This document shows positions 1 to 8,443 of a stretch of DNA of 64,000 nt, piece by piece (position 1 is the first letter of the stretch; each line of letters opens with the position of its first letter). The position numbers and the translations under genes are program-made. A model generated the notes under the pieces. The model did not search any database and was not told the origin of the DNA. It saw nothing but the letters and a program-made list of their open reading frames with translations. The DNA is from Nematopogon swammerdamellus (taxonomy: Eukaryota > Arthropoda > Insecta > Lepidoptera > Adelidae): contig OX336340.1 of NCBI GenBank assembly GCA_946902875.1, positions 23,451,566 to 23,515,565 on the forward strand, given 5' to 3'.

Positions 1-7
1 TGTCGTA

Positions 8-153
8 TTTTTTTGCATGGATATTTATGAGTATGGATGGCCGAGACAGAGGGGTCAGAGTACATGCTCCGACTAGTTAGTATCCTCTGAGGAAGTGCCA
101 TAAGGGAGACTTCCCTTTGGATTGTTGAGGATACTGGTCCAGAGGAGAATACA
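8..153 (-). mobile_element. SINE-B 3' half (diverged)
   Basis: Reading on the minus strand this matches the 3' half of SINE-B, best seen at 62790-63138. It has the poly(A) side (T run at 8-14), the segment around CATGCTCCGAC, the GGAGACTTCCCTGGATTG-like segment and the ACTGGTCCAGAGGAGAA segment. The tRNA-like head is missing. Divergence is higher than in the other copies, so this is an old or variant copy. Confidence 0.65.
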
Positions 154-559
154 TCTTTCGTCAGAATTATCGAAATCGGACGAGTCGTTTACGAGTTACA
201 GTCATCCAAACACACATACATTCTAGTGTGTTTGTGTAATGTGTTTAGACATACAGTCTAAACACATTACCCTCGTTTTGGCTTCGCCAGAGTCGGGTAA
301 AAACCAATGTTACAGAGACTAGCGGTAGTGATGTCAGGCACTGTGCGCCATAATGAGACAGTATACGATCGCCGCCAAGTGAATATCTTGGCAGAGGTCC
401 TACTAACGGCGCGCCGGCGCTTATTCGAGGCTCTTTCCATCGCATACTGCCTTGTAAGCGCGCTATGGCCCCGCCATATCGCCCCTAGACCTCTAGGCGG
501 TATGTGTTGCGCATGTGTTGGGAAATATTACTAGCCTTTGCGTGATTCCACAATATCTA
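154..559. other. No gene recognised; one hairpin
   Basis: There is no convincing coding sequence here. A perfect 15-bp inverted repeat with a 5-nt loop lies at 236-270 (GTAATGTGTTTAGAC and its complement). It is followed by CTTCGCCAGAGTCGGGTAAAA, which resembles the end of a dispersed repeat of the Rep-J type; a similar end is at 25386-25432. Confidence 0.5.
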
Positions 560-1760
560 TCTCTACTTCTTCTAAAAGGGAATGGCTGTCTGTATGTATG
601 TATGTTTCAGGTAAACTCCGGAACCACTTGACAGATTTTGATGCGGTTTGCGCCAATGGAAAGAGTAGTTCTTGAGGCTCACTATAGGCTATATACCATC
701 ACTCCAAATAGAATTAGGGCTGAGCAGTATCAAAGAAAGTATAGTATGGATGGAAGATAGGAAGATAATATAAGAATAAGAGAAGCCATCGCACGGACTG
801 GTATTTGATCAATCTAGCCGGCCATAAGTCGATTTTGTAAAACTAACTCGACATAGAAAAAAATAGCTGCCTAGGAAAGTTGAGTAGTCAGCCGATACTC
901 GTCCACCCTTACCTTGCCCCTCCGCCGTCGCCCGCCTGTATCCGATCAGCCCGAACTTGATGATCGCCGTGCGCGCAAATATTGTTTCTCGATGATTTTC
1001 ACGCATACGTACTTTCGAGTGCTTAAATTTAATTTAGCAGTCATTGCTGAAAGTGAATCGCTATGGATTGTGTTGAAGCGGGTAATTGTCCATTTGTTTT
1101 CAATGTTATGCTTTGTAACTGTTATATTTGCTATTTTAGTTAAATATTTTTGCAGAGTGTGTATTTGAGTTAGATTTTAAAGCCAATTTATACAAACTCG
1201 AAGGTATTTGTTGTACTTCAGGGTTCGTCCCGGCAACATTTTATACTAGAAAATAAAGATGGCGGTTTATACTAAAGGATGTTGTAAGAAACCGCTGCGG
1301 ATTCGTGCGGATTGTGAATCCGCAGCTAAAAAGAAAAGGGTCAGGGAATCAAAATTAGCAAATGAAAATTCGCACATCCTACAACACCTTGATGAAGCGG
1401 AAAGGTCCTCAGATGAATCAAAACAGTCTTCGGATCAAGGCCAATCTGGTGAAGAGCTGTGACACTCTACATACATATACTACACACATACACAGGTATA
1501 TTTCGAATAATTATATTGTTTGTAAGAATATTTTACCAATGCCTATTTTCTTTGTCTTATATTTCATATTATTTTCTTTACCAATTATTTTTATAATTAT
1601 TTTAACACCAGCCCATAATTGAAAAACACATTCTGTAATAGTTTAACTGCATGAATAATATTGGCCACCTAGATCGATCAAATACCCCTTAGTGCATCGT
1701 TTAAACCGGATTTGCTATTATACCGAGTCTACCGCGAGCGAAGCCGCGGGCAAAAGCTAG
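560..1760 (+). mobile_element. Non-autonomous Helitron, 1.2 kb
   Basis: The 5' end is TC preceded by A (TCTCTACTTCTTCTAAAAGG). The 3' end is a GC-rich short palindrome (CGCGAGCGAAGCCGCG) followed by GGCAAAAGCTAG and then host T. This is the Helitron pattern: 5'-TC, 3' hairpin plus CTRR, insertion between A and T, no target duplication. A shorter sister at 40489-40901 shares both ends, which fixes the boundaries. The body encodes no Rep/helicase, so it is non-autonomous. About 450 bp of it (roughly 800-1650) are absent from the sister copy and include a 67-codon ORF; these may be captured host DNA. Confidence 0.7.
1259..1462 (+). CDS. 67-codon ORF inside Helitron, unknown
   Basis: ATG in a fair context (AAAGATGG), 67 codons, TGA stop. 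The product is basic in the N-terminal half (CCKK, KKKR clusters) and serine/glutamine/acid-rich at the end (SSDESKQSSDQGQSGEEL). It has no signal peptide, membrane segment or recognised domain. The base composition looks more coding than the flanks. Upstream, TTTTTGCAG and TGTACTTCAGGG resemble splice acceptors. It lies in the Helitron interior absent from the short sister copy, so it may be a captured exon or a chance ORF. I do not recognise the protein. Confidence 0.3.
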   Translation: MAVYTKGCCKKPLRIRADCESAAKKKRVRESKLANENSHILQHLDEAERSSDESKQSSDQGQSGEEL

Positions 1761-1765
1761 TATAA

Positions 1766-2005
1766 ATAGATATACATAAGTATTAAATCGATCATCCGAA
1801 TTCTATGAAACTTAGTGCAAGCACATTTAACTATACGGGACACAGGATAGGGTTAAATAAAATTCAGTTCCGGTTACACTAAGGTGTGGCTCTTATACAA
1901 ACCGAATTGTTCCGCGCGCCGAAATAAAGGTACGGTAGCGGGATTACTTACTTTCTTCTTTTTAAATATAAATTTCACGCGAGCGAAGCCGCGGGCAAGA
2001 GCTAG
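1766..2005 (+). mobile_element. Helitron-like 3' segment, second copy
   Basis: Directly after the first Helitron comes a 5'-truncated member of the Hel family. It runs from the GATCATCCGAATTC segment through CAAACCGAATTGTTCCGCGC to CGCGAGCGAAGCCGCGGGC and AAGAGCTAG, followed by T. The full family member is seen at 53393-53770. Confidence 0.65.
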
Positions 2006-2374
2006 TATCTAATACATATCTAAGCACAATTTACCGTGCGTGAAATGACGTTGTGGTCTAACTATCGTGATGCCGTGATGCCTCAGGCACGGCGGCGGAG
2101 GTGGCGGTTTGAATTCCGCCTTAAAGACACCATAATTGAAGGAGATAATTTATATTTAATTGAGCGATAATATCTCTAAATTATGAGTTCCAACAATGAG
2201 TGCATGCAGAGATGGTTAAACTGGATGATTTGAGATAGCAATCTTAGAATTAATATTTTCTGATGAGTGGCATGTTCGTCGATATTTGAATCAACTTAAA
2301 AATTCTATAATAATAATGCCTTCAAACATTCTGGAGATTCGGTACAAAGAAAAGTTAAATTACAGATTTTAAAA
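2006..2374. other. No gene or repeat recognised
   Basis: AT-rich sequence with a short GGCGG-rich patch near 2090-2110. No ORF of interest and no copy elsewhere in the window that I could find. Confidence 0.4.
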
Positions 2375-2700
2375 TCGCCCAACGCCTCAAAAAGTCAAAA
2401 GTGAATTCCGTTTAGTTACTTAAAGGAGTCGGGGGACTAAGTACCCGCGCAGGTCTGAGTTTTTATATTTTATTTACTTAGCGGTCCCGGAAAATATTTT
2501 TGAATTTTTAAGGGGTCGGGGCTTTTTAAATTTGTAATTTAACTTTTATTAGCTTTTAAAGAAAGAAAAAAAAACCGCATCCAGGCCGGTCCATCCGTGA
2601 GACGTAATTTTTTATTCTTCATAATTACTTGATTACTTGATTAATTGCCGCATCAAAATTGGTCCATCCATTTGAGAGCTACGATGTCATAGACAGACAT
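2375..2700 (-). repeat. Rep-J (CCCCCGACG repeat), left part with foldback
   Basis: 2375-2540 is an imperfect inverted repeat (ACTTAAAGGAGTCGGGGG against the reverse of TTACTTAGCGGTCCC, and AAATATTTTTGAATTTTT). The same foldback is at 48535-48720 and 13325-13440. It is followed by the Rep-J body: AAACCGCATCCAGGCCGGT, GGTCCATCCATTTGAGAGC. The repeat resumes after the SINE at 3097, so a SINE-A has inserted into it. Confidence 0.6.
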
Positions 2701-2702
2701 TT

Positions 2703-3096
2703 GTCAGCCTCGATAGCTCAGTGGTGCAGACAGTCAAATGTCGCTATTGAATGTTAAGCAACGCTGGGTGCGGTCAGTACTTGGATGGGTGACCGCTGAC
2801 CGTTGGAGGCTGACCGAGGTTCGGATTCCTCGTAAAACTGTAGGTCCCTTCCCTCCTAATCTTACTTGGTGGTAGGGTTTAACCCGCCCGGGTTGGTACC
2901 ACCGCACTGAATGAAACGTCGGTCTAAACGGCTATGTATATAGTTTGTGTTTTCCGACCAGTTCAGTGTAGCCGGCACGATCAAAGGGGGAAGCACTGAC
3001 ATGGCACCTAGTTCACCCGGTGGTATGGGCTGACATCACGGACGTTGTAGGTGATGTAGCCAACCGTGTCAGTTTCCATAAAAAAAAAAAAAAAAA
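2703..3096 (+). mobile_element. SINE-A, full length
   Basis: Head: TAGCTCAGTGGT (tRNA A-box region), then GTTAAGCAACGCTGGGTGCG and CTTGGATGGGTGACCGC (5S rRNA A-box to C-box region), then GGTTCGGATTCC (tRNA B box). The middle carries TACTTGGTGGTAGGGTTTAA and GGTTGGTACCACCGCACTG. The tail runs through GTGTAGCCGGCACGA and GTCAGTTTCCAT to a poly(A) of about 18. It lies inside Rep-J: the flanks (up to 2700, from 3097) join into one continuous Rep-J copy. Confidence 0.85.
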
Positions 3097-3146
3097 AGAC
3101 ACACAGATACACACGTTAAACTTATAGCACCCCTCATTTTTCGAAG
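3097..3146 (-). repeat. Rep-J, right part after SINE-A
   Basis: ACACACGTTAAACTTATAGC and ACCCCTCATTTTTCG complete the Rep-J copy begun at 2375; compare 26600-26680. Its terminal CGTCGGGG has decayed. Confidence 0.6.
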
Positions 3147-3446
3147 AATAGCCCCACTGCATCTCTCCCCATGCATGTCGTAAATGGCGACTAATGATAA
3201 GGACAAGATGCCGTGCTACAGGGCGACAGGTTCGTCACCTCTCACCTTGGCACGATACTTCCATCGAGTCTTGCAGAAAGTGGGTCTTCGTGTCTTACTT
3301 GCTGCTGGATCGATTGAATCTTGTTCGAATACTTTGCGAAACGTGGTGGTCGGTGTTGTGTGCTGTAATTTACAAGAGTTCTTGCAACACAACACCGATT
3401 ACTCTGCTAACCCCGATTATCGGGATTCAGCGTGTGTGATATGTAA
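3147..3446 (+). mobile_element. Rep-C, near full length
   Basis: Starts with AGCCCCACTGCATCTCTCCC and CATGCATGTCGTAAATGGCG, and runs to a terminal hairpin formed by GGTCGGTGTTGTG and CACAACACCGATTACTC. Other copies are at 22130-22381 (-), 47893-48092 (-) and 63198-63531 (+). The two overlapping ORFs across it are not conserved between copies, so it is treated as non-coding. Confidence 0.65.
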
Positions 3447-3655
3447 ATATCTATCATGGAATATGTGTTCTGTAGTAACTGTCTATGCATTAGATTAGCA
3501 GAAGTGTATTTATGTTAGTGGTCGGCGGATGCATATAACTCCAGTTCCACCATGAGCGCTCCCCAGGGATTCCATCAGGCCACCGGGATCGATATTTCTA
3601 CATGCCTACCCATCGAATCTACCGCACGTGTGTTTATACATGTATGCATTTACTT

Positions 3656-3685
3656 CTCCTAGTTAGTATTGGTACTAACTAGGAG
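3656..3685. repeat. Perfect 13-bp hairpin, 4-nt loop
   Basis: CTCCTAGTTAGTA, loop TTGG, then the exact complement. It sits in an otherwise unassigned stretch (3447-3730) with no recognised gene. Confidence 0.6.
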
Positions 3686-3730
3686 GTCTGTCTTCCATTT
3701 AGTAATAATAGTTGAATGGTATCTTTTGTT

Positions 3731-3764
3731 TTTAGGTTTCCGTACCCCGTACGGAAGCTTATTA
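3731..3764 (+). repeat. Rep-D, left piece (split copy)
   Basis: TTTAGGTTTCCGTACCCCGT and ACGGAAGCTTATTA form the start of Rep-D. The rest of the copy begins at 4253. Two MITEs inserted side by side separate the pieces. Confidence 0.7.
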
Positions 3765-3765
3765 C

Positions 3766-4026
3766 CTAGAACGATAAAAAAGGTATGGACGCCGGACTGT
3801 CAAATGGTTATATGAGAACTGGCGTCGCCGAGTTGCGGGGAGCGGAGTGTACTTACCGATGATAAGATATTCGACTACTGTGCACACTAAACTTGGCTGT
3901 AGTGTTTTTACACGTAAACACAGAGCATGCGGGCATTTTACACAGGTTTTTGCGAACGCAGCCGATGATATCGTGTTACGCTGGCGAGGATAGGGTTCGG
4001 GGTTCATACCTTTTTTATCGTTCTAT
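3766..4026. mobile_element. hAT-type MITE, 261 bp, copy 1
   Basis: The terminal inverted repeat is CTAGAACGATAAAAAAGGTA. The element is flanked by a perfect 8-bp target duplication, CTTATTAC (3758-3765 and 4027-4034). Eight-bp duplications fit hAT (or another 8-bp-TSD superfamily). A second copy at 23607-23920 has the same ends, its own 8-bp duplication and 53 extra internal bases. No transposase is encoded. Confidence 0.8.
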
Positions 4027-4036
4027 CTTATTACTA

Positions 4037-4250
4037 TAGTGCCACCAGGAAGTTATGATGCGTGGGAAATATGCGCAACTGTCTGCATTCCAAAGAAGGG
4101 ACGTGAACTTTGGATCGAAAGTTTGTCGATAATTAGGTTATTAAGTCATACAATTTATCGACAAACTTTCGACCGAAAGTTCACATCCCTTCTTAGGAAT
4201 GCAGACAGTTGCGCATTTTTCCCACGCATCATAACTTCCTGGTGGCACTA
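4037..4250. mobile_element. Tc1/mariner-type foldback MITE, 214 bp
   Basis: Two arms of about 95 bp, starting TAGTGCCACCAGGAAGTTAT, are almost exact inverted copies around a short loop. TA duplications lie at 4035-4036 and 4251-4252. Removing it restores the Rep-D sequence ATTACTAAGCC, which proves insertion at a TA. Confidence 0.85.
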
Positions 4251-4252
4251 TA

Positions 4253-4487
4253 AGCCTACATCGTCTGTCTGTTTGTCTGTCTGTCCTATGGCTGTATCTT
4301 TGGAACCGTAATAGCTAGCCCGTTGAATTGTTCACAGAATATGTGGCCTATTATGGCGGAGATATAACAAAAAAATAGTAAAATATAGAAAAACAAATTA
4401 AAATTAAGGTGATGTTTCAAGGTTTCTTTTTGGTGCGAAAACCTCCGTGCGTGATTCAGACTCGCACTTCGCCGGATTTTATTATAT
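4253..4487 (+). repeat. Rep-D, right piece (split copy)
   Basis: Continues the copy begun at 3731: AAGCCTACATCGTCTGTCTG, a TCTG-rich stretch, GAACCGTAATAGCTAGCC, TATGTGGCCTATTATGG, and the diverged end CGTGATTCAGACTCGCACTT. Confidence 0.7.
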
Positions 4488-4499
4488 GCGCCTGCAAGG

Positions 4500-4823
4500 T
4501 GCGCCTGCTGCACTCTCATTTTAATTTTAATTATTTTAATATTTGTTTTAATTTTAATTAGTTTAATATTGTTTAAATCTTATATTTAGGCTAAGATATT
4601 GTTCGTTTAGGCTAAGTTGTATTACGTCCAAAATTGTATTTACTGTGTGGGGCAGGCTTAAATTCAGCGCCGCACACTTCCAGCTCGGAGCGAGTGGGTG
4701 TGTAGCGGCAAAGGCTGCGCCTGTCCTTTTTTCTCTTCTCTTTTAGTTTTTGTACCGTTGTTATTTTAAGGATTAATTAAGAGAAAATAAAAATCATTTC
4801 TTTCTTTCTTTCTTTCTTTCTCA
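4500..4823 (+). mobile_element. Probable retroposon 3' end with TTTC tail
   Basis: AT-rich lead, then GGCAAAGGCTGCGCCTGTCC, TTAAGAGAAAATAAAAATCA and a tail of about six TTTC units. The AATAAA-like signal just before a simple-repeat tail is typical of LINE or SINE 3' ends. Only one clear copy is in the window, so the family is not assigned. Confidence 0.4.
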
Positions 4824-4965
4824 TAAAATGTAATTAAAATTTCATGTCAAATTTAAGTCATGGATACATAAAACTATTTTCGCACAGTCTTCTGCCGCAC
4901 GGTTTCCCTAACAGTTGTCTATACTCTATACAAATCATTGGCCGATGTCTATTTTATAGAGCACT

Positions 4966-5025
4966 AGCTTTTGCCCGCGGCTTCGCTCGCGTGAAATTCG
5001 TATTTCAAAGGAAGAAAAAACGTAA
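4966..5025 (-). mobile_element. Helitron-like 3' end fragment
   Basis: CTAGCTTTTGCCCGCGGCTT and CGCTCGCGTGAAATTCG are the 3' terminus of the Hel family in reverse. The rest of the element is absent. Confidence 0.6.
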
Positions 5026-5034
5026 AGGTTAAAA

Positions 5035-5345
5035 ACGTTAAGGTAAACGATAAACCTTCTCAACTAAAGTAAGTAACTAACGGCGAGGCTTCAGGCTGAG
5101 CTGCATTCTGGAAGACAATAAACCTTCTCGAAGAAAGTAAGTAACTGAGGGCGAGGCCGAAGGCCGAGCTGCGTTCAGGAAGACTATAAACTTTTTCGAA
5201 GAAATTAAGTAATTGAGGGCGAGGCCGAAGGCCGAGCTGCTTTCAGGAAGACCTTCAACGTTCTCGAAGAAAGTAAGTAACTGAGGCCGAGGCCGAAGGC
5301 CGAGCTGCGTTCAGGAAGACGATAACCTTTTAGAAAGTAAGTAAC
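5035..5345. repeat. Tandem repeat, about 68 bp x 4.5
   Basis: Units contain GAAAGTAAGTAACTGAGG, CGAGGCCGAAGGCCGAGCTG and GTTCAGGAAGAC. The four full units differ at a few positions and the outer ones most. Each unit carries a small GGCCGAAGGCC palindrome. Non-coding. Confidence 0.8.
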
Positions 5346-5429
5346 TAAGGTCGTGGTACGTCAGTCTTACACATTGCCACAAACTATTCTTGTTCGCCTG
5401 CATGTACTTCTCCCACATCCCAAAGGTTA

Positions 5430-5520
5430 GTTAGAATAGAATGCCTCGCAGCATTAAGCTCGCATGTTGTGCCTAATTTGTATTAATTGGTGTGCATTAT
5501 AGAATATACAAATCTTAAAG
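5430..5520 (+). mobile_element. LINE-type 3' end
   Basis: GCCTCGCAGCATTAAGCTCG, TGTTGTGCCTAATTTGTATT and GGTGTGCATTATAGAATATA match a second copy at 29567-29645 that ends in AATAAAGAATATA plus a CATA microsatellite. This looks like the 3' UTR of a non-LTR retrotransposon. No ORF remains. Confidence 0.5.
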
Positions 5521-5951
5521 CATAACATTTATGTTGTACAGTAATCGTTAAAAGTTTAGTTAGAGAATTTCTCTCAGATCTGGTCCAAGTTCTGCTGGTT
5601 TCCGCGAGAAACTCCACAGCAATTAAATCTCTCAGGATTAATAATCCACATCCCATCTAGGTTTATTACCTATTTATGACCTAGGCTAGGCTGTTGCGAG
5701 CGGTCGGGGAAGTATATCGTTACCTACATCGATCGTGTGGAGGAAGGCCACAGGTACGACCAACTTCAGGGGTCGGTGGCGAAGGCTGCGCGCTGTTTGC
5801 ATGCACGAGTGACTTTGTGTTGGAAATTAAAATAGATTTCTCTACTATCTGACAATATTTCTTTGCTTCTAACTTTTCTTTACTTAGTAGGGTTTGATGT
5901 AATATTTTTAATAGTTAAGGATAGTGCCTGGTATAGCTACTAAACATTGTA
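5521..5951. other. No gene or clear repeat
   Basis: Mixed-composition sequence with a CGATCGTGTGGAGGAAGGCC patch around 5730. Nothing I can assign. Confidence 0.4.
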
Positions 5952-6342
5952 TAGGTAGTTTTGTTTCCGTATCTGTATGGAAGCCTATTACTAAGCCTAC
6001 TCCGTCTGTCCGTCTGGCTGTCCGACTGTCCGTCTGTCTGTCCTACCTTTAAAGGGCTGTATATATTGAACCGTAATAGGTGGCCGGTTGAAAATCCTAA
6101 AAAAAATATAAAAAAAAAAAAAAGAAAAAAAAATTGAAAGATCCCCATACAAGAAACGTTTTTCTTTTCATTATTTTTTTACTGTATCGTAAAAACGGTA
6201 ATACATGGAATCGTCAAACTTGGCGTGATTATAGTATAAACTCTAAAGTAAAACCACAAATCATACAAAACCGCCCACCTACGCGGCGGTGTGGAACGCT
6301 CGGTGCGCGAGTCCGGCTCGCACTTGGCCGTTTTTGTCCTAC
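5952..6342 (+). repeat. Rep-D, full length
   Basis: Begins TTTGTTTCCGTATCTGTATG with AAGCCTATTACTAAGCC, then a CTGTCCGTCTG-rich stretch, GAACCGTAATAGGTGGCCGG, CCCCATACAAGAAACG, and the characteristic end GCTCGGTGCGCGAGTCC and GGCTCGCACTTGGCCG. The A-rich middle (6098-6133) is expanded. No ORF or terminal inverted repeat is seen. Confidence 0.7.
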
Positions 6343-6471
6343 CTACATACAGTGCGGAGAAGTAAATTGTCAATATTAATTTTCATCTTTTCGACGATGT
6401 TAAAGAGACAAATTTAATGTTTCCTTTTCTTATTCTTCGATATCGTAAACAATGGCTTGACTCAGAATATT

Positions 6472-6495
6472 GATGTTACCTGATCAGGTAACATC
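6472..6495. repeat. Perfect 24-bp palindrome
   Basis: GATGTTACCTGA and its exact complement with no loop, centred on TGATCA. It lies in an unassigned AT-rich stretch (6343-6656) that holds no recognised gene. Confidence 0.6.
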
Positions 6496-6656
6496 GTGAG
6501 AAGGCGTCGGAAATTCAACATTGACTTCTTCGAAAGAAACAAGTTGCCTATTGTTGCACTTTTATAAATTCATTGTCAATGATAGCTTGTTACCACCTCG
6601 GTGGTTAAGTTTTAATTGTAGCAGAACTATTATTGCACGATGTTTAGTTATTTTGA

Positions 6657-6830
6657 ACCCCCGACGCAAGAAACGGAGGGGTGTTATAAGTTTGACGTGT
6701 GTGTGTATGTGTTTGTTTGTCTGTGGCATCGTAGCTCCCAAACGGATGGACCGATTTGGATGCGGTTATTAGGAAGCTTGTTTAAGGTGATATTAATGTA
6801 GAAACATCTAGTTTTTGATCTAATTTACTG
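6657..6830 (+). repeat. Rep-J, partial
   Basis: AACCCCCGACGCAAGAAACG, GTTATAAGTTTGACGTG, a TG/GTTT-rich stretch, then GGCATCGTAGCTCCCAAACG and GGACCGATTTGGATGCGG. This is the standard order of the family; the copy at 28037 is longer. Confidence 0.65.
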
Positions 6831-7129
6831 GCGAAACCGCTGAAGTAAGGTATTTGTGAACTTCAACAATATAATCTCCAACTCTTCATTAAATGATGTG
6901 ACGATGGAAAACGTGAAACAATAAAATAACACGACACAATAAAATAATTTGTAAACCTTCGATTATTTCTTATTTTTTATATTGCCGACAAAACTTACCC
7001 CAAAACATTATGAGAATTTTTTAGCCAGTTCGGATGAACGATATCTAATTTTGTGTCGATGGATATCTCTGTAAAGTTAATAGATTTTGTAAAAAAAAAA
7101 TTAACGTTTTCATGTAGATTTGATCAGAC

Positions 7130-7345
7130 ACGCCCAACATTAGCTTGCGCGCTCACACCTGGCGTCGTCACGCTCTCTCCTAACTATGACTATATTGGCG
7201 TCCTGTTTCCGTGTTGGGACTGGGGAGGAGAGGACGGCAGTCGTGTGGATTAGCTGCGGCGGAGCGCACGCAGCCCGCCGCAGCACGGCTCCTGACCACC
7301 GCACGCCCGCCTGCGCGCCGCACGGCTCCCGGCAGCCGCAGCTAC
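7130..7345 (+). promoter_or_regulatory. GC-rich upstream region of transposase gene (putative promoter)
   Basis: A sharply GC-rich block (GCAGCCCGCCGCAGCACGGC and similar) lies immediately before the start codon at 7356, in an AT-rich neighbourhood. GGCAGTCGTG near 7230 resembles an arthropod initiator. No clear TATA box. Position and composition suggest the promoter and 5' leader of the element's transposase gene; function is inferred only. Confidence 0.35.
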
Positions 7346-7355
7346 CTAACTAGAA

Positions 7356-7774
7356 ATGGGGAAACAAAATAAAAACATTATGATGAAACGCGTGAAGAAG
7401 AAATATTTACGGAATAAAGGAATTCGCCTAAATGAAATCAAGAAACAAAATAGTTGGCCACCGGCGGCGGCGGCGATCCCGGCGCGTTCTCTACTACAAT
7501 CAACACCTTCGTTGGCGACGCCGCGCGCCGGTGCCAGTGTCGAGATCTGCTGAGCCGCTGCTGCTGTTGCTGCCACGATCAGATCAGAACCACCTCATAC
7601 CTCGCTGCCTCTGCCGCCGGCTGCGGCGGCGCCGGTGTTAGCCGAGCCGCTGCCGTTGCTGCTGCCACGGTCAGAACCACCTCAGAACCCGCTGCCTCCG
7701 CCGCCGCCGCCTTCGATGACACCTCCAATATCGCTGTCAACGCCACCACCACCGCCGACCACAAAAATGTACAT
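7356..7774 (+). pseudogene. Mutator-like transposase pseudogene, exon 1
   Basis: ATG, then a lysine/arginine-rich start (MGKQNKNIMMKRVKKKYLRN), then an alanine/proline/serine-rich linker. The frame has one in-frame TGA (7551-7553) and is otherwise open to a proline-rich end with TTKMY. A donor-like GTAATT follows at 7775. Splicing to the acceptor TTTTTTACAG (ending 8225) keeps frame and leads straight into a conserved motif, which supports the exon call. A basic N-terminus followed by a low-complexity linker fits a nuclear transposase. The alternative alanine/cysteine-rich frame is a shadow of the GCC/CTG repeats. Confidence 0.55.
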
Positions 7775-8225
7775 GTAATTTAATTTTATACCTTACTACT
7801 TTATTTGAAAATCAGTAGGTATTACCTACATGATTGTTTGTTTACATACATAAGTTTCGTTACAGTTTTAACTAATTATCAAACTCCTTCCAATACCCTA
7901 CCCTTACTTATCAAACTCAGAGAAAGAAAGCGGTGCGGTCCCCCTGCACACGTAAGCTCGAACCCGCACCTCTTTAGATCGAAGCTCTAGGCGACGAGCG
8001 ATTATAACCACTAAATATTCGAATGCAAAATAACTACAAAACGTATTACCAAAGAAAGACAGAAGGTTGATTTTTATGAAAAATTCAATATTGCATAGAG
8101 TAATGTAAAAAACATATAAACAAATGCGGTCACTCCTAGCCTAGGGTTTTAAATGATCTAATTCAGTAGAAATAAATATTATTTATTATTAAAACTTTTA
8201 TAATTATAGTTTTGGTTTTTTACAG
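7775..8225 (+). other. Putative intron of transposase pseudogene
   Basis: Starts GTAATT, is AT-rich, and ends in a polypyrimidine-like run plus ACAG (TTGGTTTTTTACAG). Length 451 bp. Removing it joins exon 1 and exon 2 in frame. No other gene is seen within. Confidence 0.5.
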
Positions 8226-8442
8226 GTCATCACCGGACGTGACAGGGAAAAAAAAATACATAATTGAAGGCAGGAGATTGGTAGATTTACAACATCTAAT
8301 TGAAAATCATATCTGGCCACAAAGCACTTGCTAACTGTAGGTTACAATCCATGAGCGTAATATCGGAAAGAAAAATAGGACTAAATTTAATTATTGTATT
8401 AGGCTGTAACATGTGTAATCAAAAATTCACAGTTGATACTTG
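8226..8442 (+). pseudogene. Mutator-like transposase pseudogene, N-terminal domain piece
   Basis: Continues exon 1 in frame through KKKYIIEGRRLVDLQHLIEN, then a stop and a one-base frameshift near 8332. It resumes as SERKIGLN, then CNMCNQKFTVDTC. The EGRRLVD and CxMC motifs are, from memory, those of the insect Mutator-like transposase domain family (Pfam PF20700). The coding homology stops at about 8442, where the foldback element begins. The next part of the protein reappears at 10165. Confidence 0.7.
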
Positions 8443-8443
8443 C

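Noticed and set aside
2703..2860. tRNA gene or 5S rRNA gene at SINE-A heads
   Set aside because: The A box, 5S-like and B-box parts never form a complete tRNA or 5S rRNA; they recur with the same downstream body and poly(A), so they are SINE promoters.
5915..6148. Phenylalanine-rich membrane-like peptide, minus strand
   Set aside because: Translation of the A-rich core of Rep-D.
7454..7783. 109-codon alanine/cysteine-rich ORF
   Set aside because: An alternative frame over GCC/CTG-rich sequence; the frame starting at 7356 joins in phase to a recognisable transposase block and is preferred.
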